Below are positions 37,296 to 48,900 of a stretch of DNA of 64,000 nt, piece after piece (within the stretch, counting starts at the first letter, position 1; every line of letters starts with the position of its first letter). The notes under the pieces were generated by a model. That model was not told where the DNA came from and ran no database searches. It saw nothing but the letters and a program-made list of their open reading frames with translations. The position numbers and the translations under genes are program-made. The stretch comes from Coleophoma eucalyptorum (Eukaryota; Ascomycota; Leotiomycetes; Helotiales; Dermateaceae). The stretch covers positions 124,001-188,000 of the forward strand of contig JALRME010000031.1 of NCBI GenBank assembly GCA_026120035.1, in the 5' to 3' direction.

Positions 37296-39027
37296 CTAAC
37301 TCCAAGGATACACAGTATGATTCCAGCCATTCTGGGTGACATAATAGGTTGAGCAATCTCTGCCCCAGAAGCCTTTTTGGCATGCTGCCTGGCTCTTGCG
37401 CACGTAGTCTTGTTCGGCGTTGGGCTCCACTTCAATGACATCTACTTCTCCACGTATAAGAGGAGCTGCTACATTCAGAATCAACGCAGTGGTACACTCA
37501 ATAAAGTGGATTACAGAGTGATGTCTACTGCGATAAGCCAGTGGATTGCTACGAGCAGGGGGGTGAGCGCTTACCCATTGGCCACGTTTGGTCCACGGAT
37601 AGAGAAGAAGTTGGGGAATCCATGCATCGCACATCCTTTGTAACTGCCGGGCCCTCCGGCTACTTCCCAGTGCTGAGGTGGAGTAATACCATTGCGTCCT
37701 TTCAGTGGATAATAGAAGCTGTCTGCTTTGAAGCCGTGGCATAGAATGATGACATCGGTGGGATACTTCTTTCCAGAAGCTGTAATCACGTTCTTCTCAT
37801 CAAGTGACGTAATGTTACCCTGGACTAACTCCAATTTTGGATTCTTGAGGCATGGAAGGTAGTCGGGCGTGAAAACCACGCGCTTGCAACCGGGTGTATA
37901 CTTTCCAGTTCGTTAGCTAGGCATAGAAGATAACCGTGAATGAACGAACCGATGGGGTAAGAAGTGGATAGTATTGATCTGGGACACCGCATTTCTTCAT
38001 ATGTCTTTTCGCCATCCAAGGGATGCTGCGACCGAAGACACGGAAGAATCCCTCAACAATGGCAAATAAGATGTGCTGCACTAAGGTGAACATGGTAGGA
38101 AATAAGCCAAGAAACATCCGGAAACCCTCTGGCACGTGCGGGTTAGCTCGATGCAAAATCCACTGGGGTTCCTGTGAAACTATTAATGCGTGGGCTCAAT
38201 TCAGATCTCAGTCACTTAATAATGCCTACTCTCTGAATTTGGGTGCATCTTTTGACATATTGCAAAACGTTCGGAACTACCTGTACCGCAGTGCCTGCTA
38301 ATGATCAGCTTTGTTCCTTGGCTTTAGATGGTTGACTTAGGAATTTACTTGCCCCCGTTTCCCACCACTACCACGTTCTTGTCTTTCAGATCTAGATTTT
38401 CTGGATACTTAGATGAGTGAACAATGGTCCCCTGAAATCGCTCTCTTCCAGCCGGCTCAAAATCCTTAGGGTCCACCTGGTGCCCGATAGCTCCGATCAG
38501 CACCTTGCATTCCTGCAAAAAGATTTCTCCCGTGCGTGTGTTCTGAAGCTTGACAGTCCAACAGTTGCGGTCCTCCAGCCAGGTGCTCTCTTTCCAGCTC
38601 ATATCGAATTGGATATGCTGATAAACTTTGTATTTGCTTGCGACTTTCATCAGGTATGATAACATTCCGCTTCTATCGGGGAATACTCGCTCGAAATTGC
38701 TCTCGGGAGCATAAGAGAGCTGGTAAACATATCCAGGAATATCCACACCCTTTAGCACGTTAACCGGCCATTATAAAGGGCTTTTCTTCAGTAAATACAT
38801 ACCGCTCCCGGATCTATCCCAGTTTAGCGAGTGAAAGATTCGAAAACATACAAAGCGGACTCACAGTTATTATCATACCATGTCCCGCCCAGGCCAGCAT
38901 TTCGCTCAAAGATGACGAAGTCCTGAAAGTTTAGCTTTCTCTCCAGTCCACAGGCAATATCAATGCCTCCAATGCCTCCGCCGATAATCACCACTTGCTT
39001 GAATGGAAGACGAGTGGTAGTCGCCAT
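37296..39027 (-). CDS. Baeyer-Villiger-type FAD monooxygenase
   Basis: Seven exons (38865-39027, 38803-38813, 38353-38749, 38230-38294, 37950-38171, 37575-37900, 37296-37524) join to 470 aa. Class B flavin monooxygenases use FAD and NADPH to insert one oxygen, often turning ketones into esters. Visible are the FAD motif VVIIGGGIGGID, then GGTWYDNN joined by an 11-nt exon to YPGAGVDIPG, the fingerprint FQGTIVHSSKYP, the NADPH motif VVVVGNGG, ILCHGFKAD and the C-terminus GWNHTVYPWS. The fingerprint's usual Trp is Tyr here. Intron 3 has a GC donor (GCAAGT), and intron 5 a weak GTTCGT donor with a good CTAAC branch site. Divergent from the P450, it probably oxidises the polyketide. Confidence 0.88.
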
Positions 39028-40571
39028 CTTGATTAGAGATAGTGATGTTGAATCGATTTCGGCTTAAAGGTGCCAATACTCAGGTGGTTGGGTACGGATA
39101 ATGTTGGGGAAGTAAGTAAGTGACAGTGTTATACTTCATCTAGAGTTCAGTCGAGATCCAAGGTAGAGTGTCAGACTATTGAATATCAGGCTGTCAGACC
39201 ATCAGACTGATCTGGCTAGGCTTAAGTCCGTATACTAATTATACAGAGTAAACTAATTTCGACAGTAGATAGCCATCAATGTTGAGTTGGAGGTAAACTC
39301 GGGATGGGATAGACTTGATAGAATACTTGACGGGAGACTGCCTCTGTGTCTCCACTTACACGTACTCTAGGCCATAACTGGTCGGCATGTCGGAGCCTCA
39401 GTTATACATGTATACTTCGTGTATGATTACTGCAGTATTACCGTATAGTATGATGCAGGTACTGAGAGGCTCCATGTATAGAGGTATAGATGAGACACAT
39501 CACGTATTATTAGTATCTTCTTGCTTATAAAATCTTACCTGCAGCCAAGTGGGGTAGTCAGTAGCTTGTAATGACCTTCCACTTAGAAAGTTGCAGTTAC
39601 TTTTATCGCTACTAGATTCAATATTAACCTTAGATAGGATTGTGGTCCCGTCTTCTAGTCTTACTCAGCACTACAAATCTTTAATTGTAGGTGGGGATTG
39701 TTGTGGAAACCTTGCTCATGTTTCGTTTGCGCAGAATCCCACGGAAGGAGCTGCGCCGCAGATCAGGACTCAAGTGGGTTCAAGCACCGTCAGCTTTCCA
39801 AAGAGAACATTCGCTTTCCGAACAACATTCGCTCTCCGAAGAAATATACCCAGGCCGTACTACAACAGGGATTCGCAATAGTATCTATGCACTATGCTTG
39901 TATCTTGTAGCGTGGCTGGGATTCCACACGGCGAGATTCTACTGGTCCTTTTTTTTGCAAGGATGTAATCTAATGCGATGTACTGGGGTATCAACTAACT
40001 AATGCCGTTGTGTTGAAAAAGGTGTTTCCGCATCGCAAAAAACCATAGCTTATGGGTTTGTAAGTAATGCACTAATACTATCTGAAGTGCCTTCTCTAAG
40101 GTTGCTAGAAAGGACTGATTTACGACGTTTTATGTCACGTTTCATGTGCTAAAACCTCCATTCTGTGGATACATTTGCAGGCAAAATGAAATAATAACCA
40201 GAAGAAGACATCACGCAGTAATTTCGAGGTGGTAATAGCATATGCAGAGTATTTCATATCTATCTAAAGAAGAGATGTAAAACTTAGATACAACATACTA
40301 GTTGCATCCCTTCGATTTGCACACGCTTTAGACATTACGCCACATTTAAGTCGAGTCTGACATGGTCCGATTCTGCAGATGGCGATATATATAGCCTGCC
40401 TACATATTACCAATAACACCCTGCCTTTATGAGCTCATATTTAGAAGGGACATAAAGGTATAGCTTTCTGTAGTTCGCACGTTCACCCATACGACACATT
40501 GTTCGCTCTGTCTTGCACATCATAGCATCGCCTTACAACTATATCAATTTTTTTTTCAGACTGCAGCCAGA
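39028..40571. promoter_or_regulatory. Divergent promoter region, flavin monooxygenase / P450
   Basis: 1.5 kb separates the two start codons; no gene is supported in it. It holds two TTCGCTYTCCGAA motifs (39810-39822 and 39828-39840, 18 bp apart) also found before the synthase, and a TATATATA stretch near 40385, about 185 bp before the P450 ATG. Confidence 0.5.
39810..39840. promoter_or_regulatory. Two TTCGCTYTCCGAA motifs in tandem
   Basis: TTCGCTTTCCGAA and TTCGCTCTCCGAA start 18 bp apart. Each has TTCG/CGAA arms around 5 bp. The same motif occurs at 45433-45477 in the other divergent promoter of the cluster. It is a candidate pathway-regulator site, by inference. Confidence 0.5.
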
Positions 40572-42503
40572 ATGGATTTGTTATCACATCCTGTGATCGC
40601 CAAAGGCCTTGCCCAAATGGATCCTTCCTCGCATCCGCTACTCGTAGGAGGCATTGCTTTTGTTGTTGTAGTTTTTCTATACAATCTGTATTCATCGGCA
40701 GCTATTAGAAAGCGGTATGCTGCTATAGGAGCAGATCCGCCTTTGATTGTAACTTCAGCTGGATTCGGTTCGCAAATACCTTCTCTTTGAGTGACAAAAA
40801 TTAACGGTGCATTCACAGGGTTAAAAATTGTTTTTGATCTGTTCCGATCCTTGAACGACTATCGATTCTACCACTGGACCAAAGAGCTGCTGGAGAAAAA
40901 CAACCATACCTTGGAATGCAGAATGGTGGGTGAGAGCCTTTTCTTGACCGACGACCCAGAAAACATCAAGGCTATCCAGTACTCACAGGTATAATCCCAA
41001 ATATGTAACAAATCGAGATGGAGCATCAACTAAGCTGGCTAGTTCACGGAGTTTGCAAAGTCAGAGGAGCAACATATAATCTTCCAGCATATTCTTGGGG
41101 ATGCTATCTTTGCCAGTACGTGGTTCTTTATCCAGTATTTATCCAAGTCTAAACATATGTAGTGAACGGCGAGGAGTGGAAGGCTGAAGCTGCTCTTTAC
41201 AAAACACATGCAAGTTCCCATCTATTTCCTTGCGAGTCTTTCTAAACTTAGCAGATGGGCCGTATTCGGGACTCAGACTTCCCAGTGACAGAGAGACACG
41301 TACAGAACGCCTTCAACTTACTCACTCAACGGGGCACTGACGCATTTGATGTTATCGACCGGCTTCAGCTAGACGTTGTTACTGAGGTTTTCTGCGGAGA
41401 GTCTACCAACTCCTTAACATCTAACCAGGAGTCATTTCGCGATGCAATGGAGAAGCTACAGATAATTGCCTGCTTCAGACAATTCCTAGGTAGAGTCGGT
41501 GTCTGGCTCGACGACAAGTGGATCGCACCTCGACAAGTCAAGTTTGTCGACGCCTACCAAGATGCATCAGCGGACAAGGCATACGCCAGAACCTTTGCAA
41601 ATAAAAATTCGAGCACAGCATGCATGATTGACGATCTTATCTCGAAAGGAAAGTCCAAACAAGATGTCAAGAATGCTGTCACAAGTGTTTTGCTTGCGGG
41701 GAAAGATCCAGCGACATCCACCATGACATTTGCTTTCTGGGAAATAGCCAAGCATCCAGAAGTATTTGCTAAAATGAAGGCCGAGGTAAAGGAACAGTAA
41801 GTACTTGTTTGATCGTTTCTTTGCTCAAGCTGACCAGTACAGCATCGGCCTAGACAGGCTACCAACCAGGGCTGATCTTCCCAAAATGAGGTATATTAAG
41901 ATGGTCATAAAAGAGACACTCAGAAACCATCATCCTTGTGAGCCACCTATGCAATTGACCATCACTTACCTCTAACTACTACGAAGTGGGATTTAATACA
42001 AGAGTTCCCGTTAAGGACACCACACTGCCACGCGGAGGGGGCCCTGATGGCAAATCTCCAGTTGGAATATTGAAGGGAACCACAATCCGTAAGTCTTCAC
42101 CGCAATATCTAATTTTATGGCCCTAACTGTATTTAGTTTACGGCCTACTATCAATGCAGCACAGCAAGGAACTCGGTATCAGCGATGTGGATGAATGGCG
42201 GCCAGAGAGATGGGGTACGTTTTTAAAAGCAGATACATTTGAGCATAACTAACAAACTAAGAAACTTGGACACCTAAGAGCAAATGGGAGTTTGTTCCTT
42301 TCAACCACGGGCCCAGAATCTGCGTCGGGCAGATATTCGCCAACTTCCAGATGGAATACTTCTTCATTCGTCTTGCCCAAGAGTTTGAGAGCATTTCACT
42401 GTGGCCCGAATCTCCTCCCCAAGAAGGTTTGGTGAAGATGGTGCTAAACACGAAGATTGCTCATCCGATCTATGCCAATTGCGTTCGAAGAGCACGAAAC
42501 TGA
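40572..42503 (+). CDS. Cytochrome P450 monooxygenase, CYP52-like
   Basis: Nine exons (40572-40767, 40819-40988, 41043-41115, 41163-41209, 41255-41796, 41843-41937, 41987-42088, 42137-42214, 42262-42503) join to 514 aa. One N-terminal membrane helix (about residues 24-40) indicates the endoplasmic reticulum. Visible are [11 protein letters not shown], ExxR in [19 protein letters not shown], the PERW block and the heme loop [11 protein letters not shown] with Cys-455 as ligand. Fatty-acid hydroxylases of the CYP52 group share these. The I-helix reads AGKDPATS, with Pro where the usual Thr follows the Asp. Intron 4 (41210-41254) has a GC donor. The first intron (GTTCGC donor) removes an in-frame TGA at 40788. 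Expected role: terminal or in-chain hydroxylation of the reduced polyketide. Confidence 0.88.
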
Positions 42504-43327
42504 GCAGACCCGATTTCCGCGGGCCAACAGACGCTGACATTGGACAGTCCATATTATGAGCTCTTTTGAGCTTGAATACTTCATAGAAGCTAGATTAGAT
42601 TCTTAGTTGACCATTCAACAGCGCGTTGCTGGCAGTTTTCGTTCGAGTCGTGGCTTTTGCGTCTCAAAGTCATAGCAGTGATGGAAATTATACCTTAGTT
42701 TCACAACTGCATTTCCCTCACGATCTGAGTTACATTACGGGAAACATTTGTTAAGTAATTTTGCAACAAATAAAATTATCTTGCTCCCCAATGAGCTTGC
42801 AATTAGTGACAGTGCCGACTATAATTATATTTCATATCAAAATCTGCCTGTAGATATACTCAATGATGTTCCTATCACCAGTAACGTTCTAGAAATACTT
42901 GGCATATTTATCCTCACATAGCTTGCTAAATGTACCACTTTCTTGCATCAAATACCGGTTCCGGTAGGTACATATGTATTCTTCCCCTTGCTGTGATAAG
43001 AAGTTGTTTTACAGCAAGGATTATATTCTAATTAGCACAGAATTGATGGAGCCTAAAGTGGAGTAAGCCTATGTAATCCTGCCGGAACACACAGTACGTT
43101 CCGCCCCCTGGTTTAGCTGGTAAGGGCATAATCATTTTTAGCGCCGGGTGTTGCCACTCACTGCAAGAATATGCACTATCTGGGCACATAAAACGATAAA
43201 AGACAGCTGCCTGGATAGTTTGTTCTCCGGGTCCCAGGGAGATGTCATAAGAAGTGATTTTCTAATAAACCTCTTCACGAAATTCACACCAAACCCAAAA
43301 CCAAAGATCGTTCTCACTCAGTCGAGC
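42504..43327. other. Intergenic region between P450 and thioesterase
   Basis: 824 bp with no supported gene. It presumably holds the P450 3' end and the thioesterase promoter. An open frame extends upstream of the chosen thioesterase start to 43148 but has no domain character. Confidence 0.5.
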
Positions 43328-44265
43328 ATGGAAATTCAAGCAAACCCAGCTCTCATCCAGAAGGGAGATGCTTCTCGTGCTCCCTTGTTTCTCATCCACG
43401 ATGCAAGTGGAGCGGTTTTTAACTATTACAAGCTGGAGGCCCTAGGCAGGCCTGTGTATGCCATTCATAATCCGTGGCTCAGGACCAAAACCAAATGGGA
43501 GGGAGGATCGAGGTTCTTAGTGGAAAAATACATTGAGCTGATTAAGTCGGTCATAAAGAGGGGTAACATTCTCGTTGGAGGTAAGTGGTGGGGTACTCCG
43601 GTCCTGCATTTGCCTTATTGAAGCTTGCTAACCAATCTTCCTAAGGCTGGTCATTAGGTGGACAGCTCGGAATCGACATCGGCCGTGTACTTGCACAAGA
43701 GAAGAGAGCCAGGCTGAATGTTATTGGTGTCCTCATGATTGACACCCTCTATCCATATTGGGGACCACCGGGTACCGTATATGCTGACTACCCTGTCGAA
43801 ATCATCCTGGGACCTTGTCCTCCTGATATGAGAGAAGAGATCATTCGCTGCAGCCAGTGGTCCAGAATGGACTCCCTTGAGTGGGTAGCCAAAAATTGGA
43901 AGGATAACAAGGACCAACTTGAAGGTATCGAGGCGGAAGAACCACCTCCAGCTATACTTCTATTTGCCAATAAATACATTCCTGTCGAGGAGTCACAGAC
44001 GGGTATTGCAGAAATCGACTACCAACGTCATGCCAATGGCGGGTGGGATATTTTTCCACATGAGTTCATTGTGGCAACCTGGCACCTTCCAGGCCACCAC
44101 TTTGAACTGTTTGAAAAGCATATTGTAAGTTGATCTTGACTCCTGATCAGCAGTAACTGGCTACAGCGATCAAGAAGTTTGCTGACCCTCGTGCTTGTCT
44201 TCTTTCAGATCAAAGAAACCTCAGAGAAAGTGATTAAAGCATGTGATATCCTTGCGGAAGACTAA
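43328..44265 (+). CDS. Stand-alone thioesterase (alpha/beta hydrolase), probable polyketide-releasing enzyme
   Basis: Three exons (43328-43580, 43646-44124, 44209-44265) join to 262 aa. The first intron splits the nucleophile elbow: joining gives VGGWSLGGQ, the GxSxG motif with Ser-87. IGVLMIDTLYP probably carries the acidic residue, and LPGHHFELFEKH the catalytic His near residue 236. The entry APLFLIHDASGAVFNYYKL is typical of type I thioesterase domains of PKS and NRPS systems. The adjacent synthase ends in an ACP without a release domain, so this protein probably hydrolyses or cyclises the finished chain in trans. The start is MEIQANPALIQKG; an upstream in-frame Met is possible but unlikely. 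Confidence 0.88.
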
Positions 44266-44664
44266 GATAAGAAGACAAAGGCGGACGAGCAATAAGAGCT
44301 TTGTGATTGACTAGGAGGGTACCATGTATCTAGTTCTTATTCATTTAGCTAAGATCATACCTTACATCCACCGAAAATCAAGCTAAACCAATGAACTACA
44401 ACACTACATATATACATACATTGATCACCTCAACTCCCTCATTCAGGAAAAGGAGAAATGTATTCAATAGTCTGTCAGAGGCACAGTCGCTCTACTTTGT
44501 CCTTATCTTTTCTACGAGGACATCTACGTAGTCTACACTTGTTCATCGATAATTAGCCTATTCACGCCTCCTATTCTGTGAAATGAGTTGATCATAAATA
44601 TGTTGTATAATTCATGGTTAGGAATATCCTTGAACATATCTACAGCTGTCACACCCTAACCCAA
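44266..44664. other. Convergent 3' intergenic region
   Basis: About 400 bp between the ends of the thioesterase and NTF2-like genes; AT-rich, no gene seen. Confidence 0.5.
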
Positions 44665-45135
44665 TCACTCTGCAAGCTGTCTCAGAAGACTTCTATCAAA
44701 ATAGGCTCTTTCTGCCCAAATCTGCAACCCATTCGTCCCTTTCCCCTCCTCCGCTTTGCGGATATCATATGCAAAAGCCTGCGGTAGATCCACCTTCTTG
44801 CTATTCTTCACCAAGCTCGTGATCAACTCGGCCGTAAGTGTGCTGTTACCGGTCTCTTCGTCGGTCACAACAGTGATACTCACAACCTCATGTTGAAGCT
44901 TGCCGAACTTCTCATAAAGCTGTACGAAATAGTCCCACATTCCTTGCGCGCCAACGATGGTGCTCTTGTCGGGATTGGTGAGGACACAGGAAGAAGAGAA
45001 GAAATCAGTTGGTACGGCAGTGTCTCGTGAGTCGGAAAAGACATGGGAGTAGGCAAGGTAGAATGCTAGAATCGGATGGGATGGTGGAGAGGTGAATTTA
45101 ACAGGGCCACGTAACACAACTGCTGAGAACGGCAT
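44665..45135 (-). CDS. NTF2/SnoaL-like small protein
   Basis: One exon, 156 aa, beginning MPFSAVVLRG. Its composition and order (FYLAYSHVF, TDFFSSSCV, GAQGMWDYFVQLYEKFG, then beta-rich SITVVTDEETGNSTLTAELITSLV) fit the cone-shaped alpha+beta fold of SnoaL/NTF2-like proteins. In fungal and bacterial clusters such proteins act as cyclases, isomerases or epoxide openers, or merely bind intermediates. I see no diagnostic catalytic residues. It shares an 836-bp divergent promoter with the polyketide synthase, so it is probably co-expressed. The enzymatic role is inferred from context only. Confidence 0.75.
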   Translation of the reverse strand: MPFSAVVLRGPVKFTSPPSHPILAFYLAYSHVFSDSRDTAVPTDFFSSSCVLTNPDKSTIVGAQGMWDYFVQLYEKFGKLQHEVVSITVVTDEETGNSTLTAELITSLVKNSKKVDLPQAFAYDIRKAEEGKGTNGLQIWAERAYFDRSLLRQLAE

Positions 45136-45970
45136 TGTAAATGATGTTGATATTGGCTTACTGGAGATTAGAATGTCATGTCAAAGAAGGTAAAATGACT
45201 GAATTTAAAGGAATAGCCATGTGAAAGAATCTCATATGCACTAGATAATGAAGCATAAAGCTTGAGTGGTTGCATTTTCACAAGTAGAACTACTGAATGT
45301 ACCCGCATCTCATTCTGCTCGCTCCCTATCGGAGGATTGTCGTCTCGTGGTATCAAGACTAGTTACTCGGAACAAAATCCAAAGATAGACTGCTATCTAC
45401 GATACAAGGGTTGACAATTAAATGCAGTTTTCCGGAGAGCGAACGCCTTTCGCTCTGCGAAGGACTTTCGCAGAGCGGTAGGTAATCCTTCGCCGCACCG
45501 CAGCATTCCTTCCCATCAGCTGCTTGGGGTTGCTACTATGCACGATGCAGGGTTAATGGTGTGATAGGGCCTTTTTACTCCGGTAAGTCAATTTTTGACT
45601 ATCTATTGCCTAGCGAATTGAAGTAAGTGCATATTATAGCCATCCATAACAAACATAAGCCGCATTTCCGTAAAGATACGCGAACCGAAAGTCACCATTA
45701 GCCGCGCCGCAGCCAGCTTATTTTATTGGATTAGCTAAGTAACCCCTGGCAGGCAACTACGTGAGCGAAATGCCTCGCTTCTGGATTTCTAGTTAAGGTT
45801 GTTGCTATATTATCAGTCAATTGAAGTTGAATCGTTATTACCAGTCAACCGAATCAACTTCGTTACTTTAACCTGTACTATCATATATGTTTAGAAGTAT
45901 AGATTTTAGTCTCTGTTGTTTATTTGCCTGGATTTGAAAGTACCAAAATCCCAAGATTCCATTCCTAAAC
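45136..45970. promoter_or_regulatory. Divergent promoter region, NTF2-like gene / polyketide synthase
   Basis: 835 bp between start codons. It contains a dense cluster of TTCGCTCTSCG motifs (45433-45477). No gene is supported. Confidence 0.55.
45433..45477. promoter_or_regulatory. Motif cluster TTCGCTCTSCGAA with an inverted repeat
   Basis: CGGAGAGCGAA (45433-45443) is the reverse complement of TTCGCTCTCCG. TTCGCTCTGCGAA follows at 45449-45461, then TTCGCAGAGCG at 45467-45477. The last two form a perfect 11-bp inverted repeat (CGCTCTGCGAA and TTCGCAGAGCG) with a 5-bp loop. The same motif occurs at 39810-39840. It lies about 500 bp before the synthase ATG and 300 bp before the NTF2-like ATG. 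Confidence 0.55.
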
Positions 45971-48900
45971 ATGGGTTCCATTGAAAACCCCAATGTTATC
46001 CCGAACGAAACAAATGGGCACACTCATATCAATGGAACGAATGGACATGCTGATGGGTATGTTGCAAATACAAGTGAAATAGTGATCAAGTTTAGCTAAC
46101 TATCCGTGACAGTCATCTTGGACAGCCTGGCAAAACATCGGATATTCCTGTCCCTATTGCCATTGTCGGCATGGGCATGAGACTGCCCGGTGGATGCAAC
46201 GACGCTGAAACATTTTGGGACCTTCTAATGAATGGCCAGGAAGGAGTCATACCCGTCCCCAGCACTCGCTGGAACTCGGAAGGTTTTCATGACCCCGCTG
46301 GTAAATCGGGCACCATTAAAGCCAATGAAGGAAACTTTCTTGATTTTGACATTGGAGCTTTCGACGCAGGCTTCTTTTCCTTGGCTGCAGGTCAAATAGA
46401 ACAAACAGATCCCCAGCACAGGCTTTTGTTAGAGACGGTCTATGAATCGATCCAAAGTGCAGGCGAAAAGAACATCAAAGGCCGAAATGTTGGCGTTTAT
46501 GTCGGGGTTTTTGCAGAAGTATGTCTGAAAGGGTGGACCATGAAAACAAGAATAACCAAGAAGCTGACTAGAAATAGGATTGGATAGAAATGACTTCAAA
46601 AGACACTGAGCCTAGGGACTTTTTTGGATGTATAGGCTATTTTGATTTGAATGCTAGTAAGTACCAGAAACATTTTTGCATTCTGTACTAAATACTTACG
46701 CATTGCAGGTAATCTCGTCTCGTATGAGTTTGATTGGAAGGGACCTAGTATGACTTTCAAAACTGGTTGCTCCGCCTCTATGGTTGCTTTAGATACGGCA
46801 TGCAAAGCCCTAGCTAGAGGGGACTGTGATTCAGCCATTGTGGGTGGTAGCAACTTGGTACTTAGCCCTGGTCTGTCCAGTTCGTTGAGCACATACGGCG
46901 TAAATTCCCATGATGGACGCTGCCGAACATTTGATGCCAGCGCAACTGGTTACGGAAGAGCTGATGCAGTCTCGTCTCTATATGTAAAAAGACTAGATGA
47001 CGCTATTCGAGATGGTAATCCTATCCGAGGAGTTGTTCGTGCGTCGCTTTGCAATGATGACGGGAAAACCGCTGGTATCACTCAACCAAATACACATGCT
47101 CATGAAGCATTGATCCGTGCCGCATATAAGTCAGCTGGACTGAGCGACAAACTTCATGAGACCGGTTTCTTCGAATGCCATGGCACAGGTACTCCCGTCG
47201 GGGACCCAATCGAAGCCAACGCTGTCGCGAGGGTCTTCGGCAAAGACGGCATGGTGATCGGTTCGGTCAAAGCCAATATCGGCCACTCTGAAGCCGCCAG
47301 TGGTAATACGTCAATTATCAAAGGAATCTTAGCCTTGGAGCACCTTACTATTCCTCCTAACGTCAACTTCAACACCCCCAATACCAAGATCCCTTGGAAA
47401 GAGGCGAAGCTCACCGTTCCTACAACGCCAATTCCCTGGCCATCGGGACGGCATGAGCGCATGAGTGTGAATTCTTTCGGCATCGGAGGTTCCAATTCTC
47501 ATGCTATTCTAGAGTCCGCGCGCTTCTATGGAGTTGAGAGCTCGCTAGTTTCAGCCGTGGATGCTGATGAGGCACCAAGAAGCAGCTTACTCCTGCTCTC
47601 CGCTAAGAATGAACATTCTCTTCAAGCCTCAGTAGAGAAGCATGCGAAATACATTGAGAAGTATGGAGAAACCCGTCTTTCTGATATCGCATATACACTT
47701 TCCAACCGAAGGGATCATCACGAGCTACGAACTTTTGCTATTTCTGATGGGATAGAGCCTCTGGAGACTCAACCATTCGCCAAAATACCCAGTGCTGAAA
47801 AGACTCTCATATTTGTTTTCACGGGCCAAGGTGCTCAGTGGGCCGAGATGGGAAAGCAGCTGATTGACGATTTCCCTGTAGTAAAAGAAGGAATTGAGGA
47901 GATGGACAGAATTCTCGCCCAGTGCCATACTCCCCCATCGTGGACGATATACGACGAACTCCGCAAGACAAAATCCAAAAGCCAAATTGGAAAAGCTGAG
48001 TTTTCTCAGCCTCTGTGCACCGCAATCCAAGTCGTGCTGGTTGATCTTTTGAAGTCCTGGGGAATTACCCCAGCTGCTGTTGCTGGCCATTCTAGTGGTG
48101 AAATAGCTGCTGCATATACAACAGGGAGCATCACAAAGGAAGAAGCAATACTTTCTGCATACTTCCGTGGGTATGCTACGAGAGAGAAGAGAGGCGATGG
48201 CTCCATGGCAGCGGTTGGCCTTGGTGCTCATCAAGTGCGACCTCTCCTCACTGAAGGCGTCGTTATCGGATGTGAGAACAGTCCCAACAGCACTACCATC
48301 TCAGGTGATCGCACAGCAGTCGAAGGGCTTTTAAAAAAATTGCAACAGGAGATGCCGGATGTTTTCAAACGGGCTCTACAGGTGGACAATGCCTATCACT
48401 CTCATCACATGAAATCGTACGGTGGCGCTTATGAGGAGTCCATTAAAAACATCGCGTCGACAGGGACACCTAGCATCCCCTTCTTCTCATCCGTCACGGG
48501 GGAAAAATATACATCACCTGGCGTGTTCAATGCTTCGTACTGGCGAAAGAATTTAGAGAGCCCTGTCCTCTTCAGCACTGCAATCAACAACATCATCAAG
48601 GCTGATTTCAAAAACCCAGTTGTGGTCGAGATTGGCCCTCATTCTGCGCTTGCAGGACCTTTGAGACAAAACTTCCAAGCCGCAAGCTCTGCCTATACTT
48701 ACATACACACTCTACAGCGAGGAAAAGACGACACAGAGTCGCTTTATACCACTATTGGACAGCTCTGGTGCAATAACTTCGACGTCAATCTTGATGCCAT
48801 CAACCCAGTTGGCAAAGTGCTCACGGATCTACCAGCTTACTGCTGGGATCACACAAAGACTTACTGGAAGGAGAGCCGTCCGTGCCGGGAGTGGCGTGGG

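Noticed and set aside
40788..40790. In-frame TGA early in the P450 gene, suggesting a pseudogene
   Set aside because: A 51-nt intron (40768-40818, GTTCGC donor, TTCACAG acceptor) removes it, keeps the phase and creates the expected FGLKIVFD block.
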